64,000 nt of DNA from Vibrio sp. 99-8-1 (GTDB lineage: Bacteria > Pseudomonadota > Gammaproteobacteria > Enterobacterales > Vibrionaceae). A program made the translations under genes and the position numbers. This document shows positions 61,554 through 64,000 of the stretch, one piece after another; within the stretch, counting starts at the first letter, position 1, and every line of letters starts with the position of its first letter. The notes under the pieces were generated by a model. The model saw only the letters and a program-made list of their open reading frames with translations. It was not told the DNA's origin and made no database searches. The stretch is from assembly GCF_013114595.1 (NCBI RefSeq), contig NZ_VTXE01000017.1:1-64000 (forward strand), read 5' to 3'.

Positions 61554-61933
61554 ACCTTCTTCCTTACGTTACATAGCGATTACGTTTATTTATGACAATA
61601 ATAGCATCCGCATAGACAAGGCAAGCACTATCACTTATACAAAAGAGTATGGTTTATTTTGCAATAATCCAGATTGATAAAATTTCGCTAGCAGTTAGGG
61701 GCGAACTCAGTTGATACGCCGTATCAGAAGAAGCTATTGGTTATTTATACCGACATAACTAAAGATTAATTCGCCACCTGTAACTGACTTTTTCCGCAAA
61801 ATTCATTTATCAAAATTGCCGTTTTATCTGTTTATTTTTGTCGTTACAGCAAAATTGAATTGTATTTTCTGGTCTAAATAGCCATCAAGCAACTTGTTAT
61901 CATGCCTTCACTCTACATTAGAAGGTTTTTACT
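61554..61933. promoter_or_regulatory. Divergent region between the LysR gene and the old yellow enzyme genes
   Basis: This 380-base region should hold both promoters. It is AT rich, and I see no strong palindrome, so the LysR operator (typically T-N11-A) is not assigned. AGAAGG lies ahead of the ATG at 61934. Confidence 0.35.
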
Positions 61934-63031
61934 ATGACTACATCTCTGTTTCAGCCATTGCAGTTAGGAAACATCACGCTAAAAAATCGCATTGTCATGC
62001 CTCCGATGACTCGTTCTCGTGCCAGTCGACCCGGAGATGTTGCGAATGAAATGATGGCCGCTTATTACGCACAGCGTGCGACAGCAGGCCTAATCGTATC
62101 TGAAGGCACACAAATATCAGAAATGGGTAAAGGTTATGCGTGGACTCCCGGTATCTATAGCGCGCAACAGATTTCTGGTTGGAAAAAAGTAACAGATGCA
62201 GTGCACGCTAATGATGGAGTTATTTTTGCGCAGCTTTGGCATGTTGGCCGTGTCACTCATCCAGAAAACATTGGCGGCCAACAACCTATCTCATCATCAG
62301 CCATCAAGGCTGAAAATGTTAAAGTTTTCCTTGATAACGGCACTGATGAGCCGGGTTTTGTTGATGTCGTTGAACCTCGCGCAATGACAATTGAGGAGAT
62401 TAAGCAGGTGGTTTCTGACTATCGTCAAGCCGCTCTTAATGCCATTGAAGCTGGATTTGACGGCATTGAACTGCATGCCGCGAATGGATATCTGATTAAC
62501 CAATTTATTGATTCTGAAGCGAACAGTCGCACGGATGAATACGGTGGTAGCCTCGAAAACCGGCTGCGTTTTCTTGATGAAGTAGTCGCAGCAATGGTTA
62601 ATGCCATTGGGGCGGAGCGTGTCGGTGTTCGTTTGGCTCCATTAACAACGCTTAATGGGACGGTTGACGCAAATCCTATCAAGACTTATACCGCTGCGGC
62701 TTCATTGCTGAATAAACACAATATTGTTTATTTACATATTGCTGAGGTTGACTGGGATGATGCTCCGGATACGCCTATATCATTTAAACAAGCACTTCGT
62801 GAAGTTTATCAGGGGGTACTTATCTATGCAGGTCGTTATAACGGTGACAAAGCGCTACACGCCATTGATTCAGGTTTGGCAGATATGATCGGTTTCGGTC
62901 GGCCGTTTGTTTCAAACCCTGATTTACCAGAACGTATCGAAAAAGGTTACCCGCTGGCAGTGCATGATCCAAGCACACTGTTTGGTGGAGCTGAAAAAGG
63001 CCTGATTGACTATCCAACTTATTCGAAATAA
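61934..63031 (+). CDS. Alkene reductase, old yellow enzyme (NemA-like)
   Basis: The 365-residue FMN enzyme has the OYE class pattern: LKNRIVMPPMTRSRA, GLIVSEGTQISEMGKGYAWTPGIYS, FAQLWHVGRVTHP, FDGIELHAANGYLINQF (the anion-binding His-x-x-Asn), DEYGGSLENR and GFGRPFVSNPDLPERI. It reduces activated C=C bonds such as those of maleimides, 2-cyclohexenone or nitro compounds with NADPH. A second, different OYE gene follows 16 bases later, so the two form an operon, with a LysR regulator divergent. Confidence 0.92.
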   Translation: MTTSLFQPLQLGNITLKNRIVMPPMTRSRASRPGDVANEMMAAYYAQRATAGLIVSEGTQISEMGKGYAWTPGIYSAQQISGWKKVTDAVHANDGVIFAQLWHVGRVTHPENIGGQQPISSSAIKAENVKVFLDNGTDEPGFVDVVEPRAMTIEEIKQVVSDYRQAALNAIEAGFDGIELHAANGYLINQFIDSEANSRTDEYGGSLENRLRFLDEVVAAMVNAIGAERVGVRLAPLTTLNGTVDANPIKTYTAAASLLNKHNIVYLHIAEVDWDDAPDTPISFKQALREVYQGVLIYAGRYNGDKALHAIDSGLADMIGFGRPFVSNPDLPERIEKGYPLAVHDPSTLFGGAEKGLIDYPTYSK

Positions 63032-63047
63032 TAGGAGAACAGTAAAA

Positions 63048-64000
63048 ATGTTGTTTGATTCATTTAAGTCCGGAGATTTCTCCGTTGAAAACCGTATTGC
63101 AATGGCACCAATGACTCGCTCTCGTACTAGTCAGCCTGGTGATGTACCAAATGATTTAATGGCAACTTACTATGGGCAAAGAGCCACGGCAGGATTGATC
63201 ATTACGGAAGGTGCGCCTATTTCTGATGTTGGTCGAGGTTATTCGATGACACCGGGTATCTATACCAAACAACATATTGAAGGCTGGAAAAAAGTAACCA
63301 GAGCCGTTCATGATAAAGGGAGCAAGATTTTTATTCAGCTATGGCACGTTGGCCGTAGAAGCCACTCTTCTATATCGGGTGAACAACCAGTGTCTGCTTC
63401 AGCCATTAAGGTCGCGGATCAAGTCTTTGGCCCAATTGCTGGTGGCTTTGGTATGGTAGAAACTGAAGTCCCACGTGAGATGACGGTAATGGATATTCAA
63501 AACACCATTTCTGATTTTGTTCAAGCCGCCAATAACGCCATGGAAGCTGGATTTGATGGTGTTGAGATTCATGCTGCACATGGTTATCTGCTTGATGCTT
63601 TTATGCGTAAGGAGAGTAATCAACGTCAGGATCAATATGGTGGTAGCCAAGAGAACCGAATGAGATTTATGCTGGAGACCCTTCAGGCAGTGTCTGACGC
63701 AATTGGGGGGGATAAAGTTGCGGTGCGTGTATCGCCTCATGTGATTGAAGGGTTCGCTGAAGAGGATCCTGAAATTGTGGATGTCACTTTGAAAGCGTTA
63801 GAAAAAATGCTGGCTAATGATCTCGCCTATGTGCATTTCTCTGAGCGAATTTCACGTTATGTTGATGTTCCGGAATCCTTCCGTAAACAGGTGCGAGAGG
63901 TATACCCGAATCCAATTATGATCGCAGGTAAACTTACCGTTGAAGATGCACAAGATCTTATCAAAAAAGGTTATTGTGACTTTGCTGCTTTCGGTACACC
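63048..64000 (+). CDS. Second old yellow enzyme-family alkene reductase (partial, runs off window end)
   Basis: The frame opens at ATG 63048 with AGGAG 10 bases upstream and stays open to the window end (about 317 residues). The start MLFDSFKSGDFSVENRIAMAPMTRSRT, then IFIQLWHVGRRSHSS, FDGVEIHAAHGYLLDAF (His-x-x-His here, versus His-x-x-Asn in the preceding protein) and YGGSQENRMRF place it in the OYE family. It is a diverged paralogue, not a copy. The C-terminus lies outside the window. Confidence 0.9.
   Translation, partial: MLFDSFKSGDFSVENRIAMAPMTRSRTSQPGDVPNDLMATYYGQRATAGLIITEGAPISDVGRGYSMTPGIYTKQHIEGWKKVTRAVHDKGSKIFIQLWHVGRRSHSSISGEQPVSASAIKVADQVFGPIAGGFGMVETEVPREMTVMDIQNTISDFVQAANNAMEAGFDGVEIHAAHGYLLDAFMRKESNQRQDQYGGSQENRMRFMLETLQAVSDAIGGDKVAVRVSPHVIEGFAEEDPEIVDVTLKALEKMLANDLAYVHFSERISRYVDVPESFRKQVREVYPNPIMIAGKLTVEDAQDLIKKGYCDFAAFGT

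Noticed and set aside
1-64000. CRISPR array, tRNA or rRNA genes, integron cassettes, prophage
   Set aside because: No evenly spaced direct repeats other than the origin iterons, no cloverleaf or rRNA-like segments, no integrase or attC-like series and no phage structural genes were seen.

Overview
The window is about 64 kb of low-to-moderate GC gammaproteobacterial DNA. It carries the replication origin region of a Vibrio-type second chromosome (ori2). The evidence is a 658-residue RctB initiator, an adjacent ParA2/ParB2 pair, a regularly spaced array of ATGATCA-type RctB iterons with a perfect DnaA box, and six exact copies of the parS2 palindrome TTTACA-N-TGTAAA. Nothing identifies the species. 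Gene content (nhaD, deoD type 2, pdxH beside a lapC-lapG-lapD-lapB cluster, a YeeN-type YebC next to rctB) matches what I recall of Vibrio chromosome II.

Left part (1-14 kb): the edge of an apparent IS256-family insertion truncates a lysE-type exporter gene. Then come an old-yellow-enzyme-type oxidoreductase divergent from a LysR regulator, an ArgP-like regulator divergent from a ureohydrolase, a RidA protein, and a two-gene operon of a small periplasmic molybdopterin-fold protein and a diguanylate cyclase. At 7.7-13.6 kb lies a 4-hydroxyphenylacetate (HPA) module: a TRAP transporter, an Acinetobacter C2-type HPA 3-hydroxylase oxygenase, and the regulators HpaA and HpaR. A repeated GTTAATATGTTA motif lies in front of both the transporter and the oxygenase, suggesting one regulon.

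Centre-left (14-28.7 kb): deoD, a zinc-ribbon protein resembling a domesticated transposase, a pair of TPR proteins (one with an intact GGDEF domain, one degenerate), yiaW/yiaV-like membrane genes, another diguanylate cyclase, the antiporter NhaD, several small conserved proteins, a YibL-like protein and a Cache-type chemoreceptor whose stop codon lies inside a parS2 site.

Centre (28.8-46 kb): a proline catabolism locus in which PutA is split (1042-residue bifunctional enzyme plus a separate 229-residue C-terminal-domain protein, overlapping by one base), with PutP and an AraC-type regulator. Next come two tandem paralogous periplasmic PEGA-domain coiled-coil proteins, the second with an added formylglycine-enzyme-like domain; then pdxH; then the Lap biofilm-adhesin secretion and control operon (HlyD-type adaptor, LapG protease, LapD c-di-GMP receptor, type I ABC transporter). 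Neither an adhesin nor an outer-membrane channel gene is present in the window.

Right part (46-64 kb): a FapA/DUF342 protein, tmcA, a cluster of three parS2 sites, parB2 and parA2, ori2, rctB, small conserved genes, a yebC-family gene, a 3-hydroxyisobutyrate-dehydrogenase-family enzyme, an uncharacterised TIM-barrel-like protein divergent from an AraC regulator, and a LysR regulator divergent from two tandem old yellow enzymes, the second cut by the window end. No tRNA, rRNA or CRISPR array was seen. All calls were made by reading; no database or alignment program was used.
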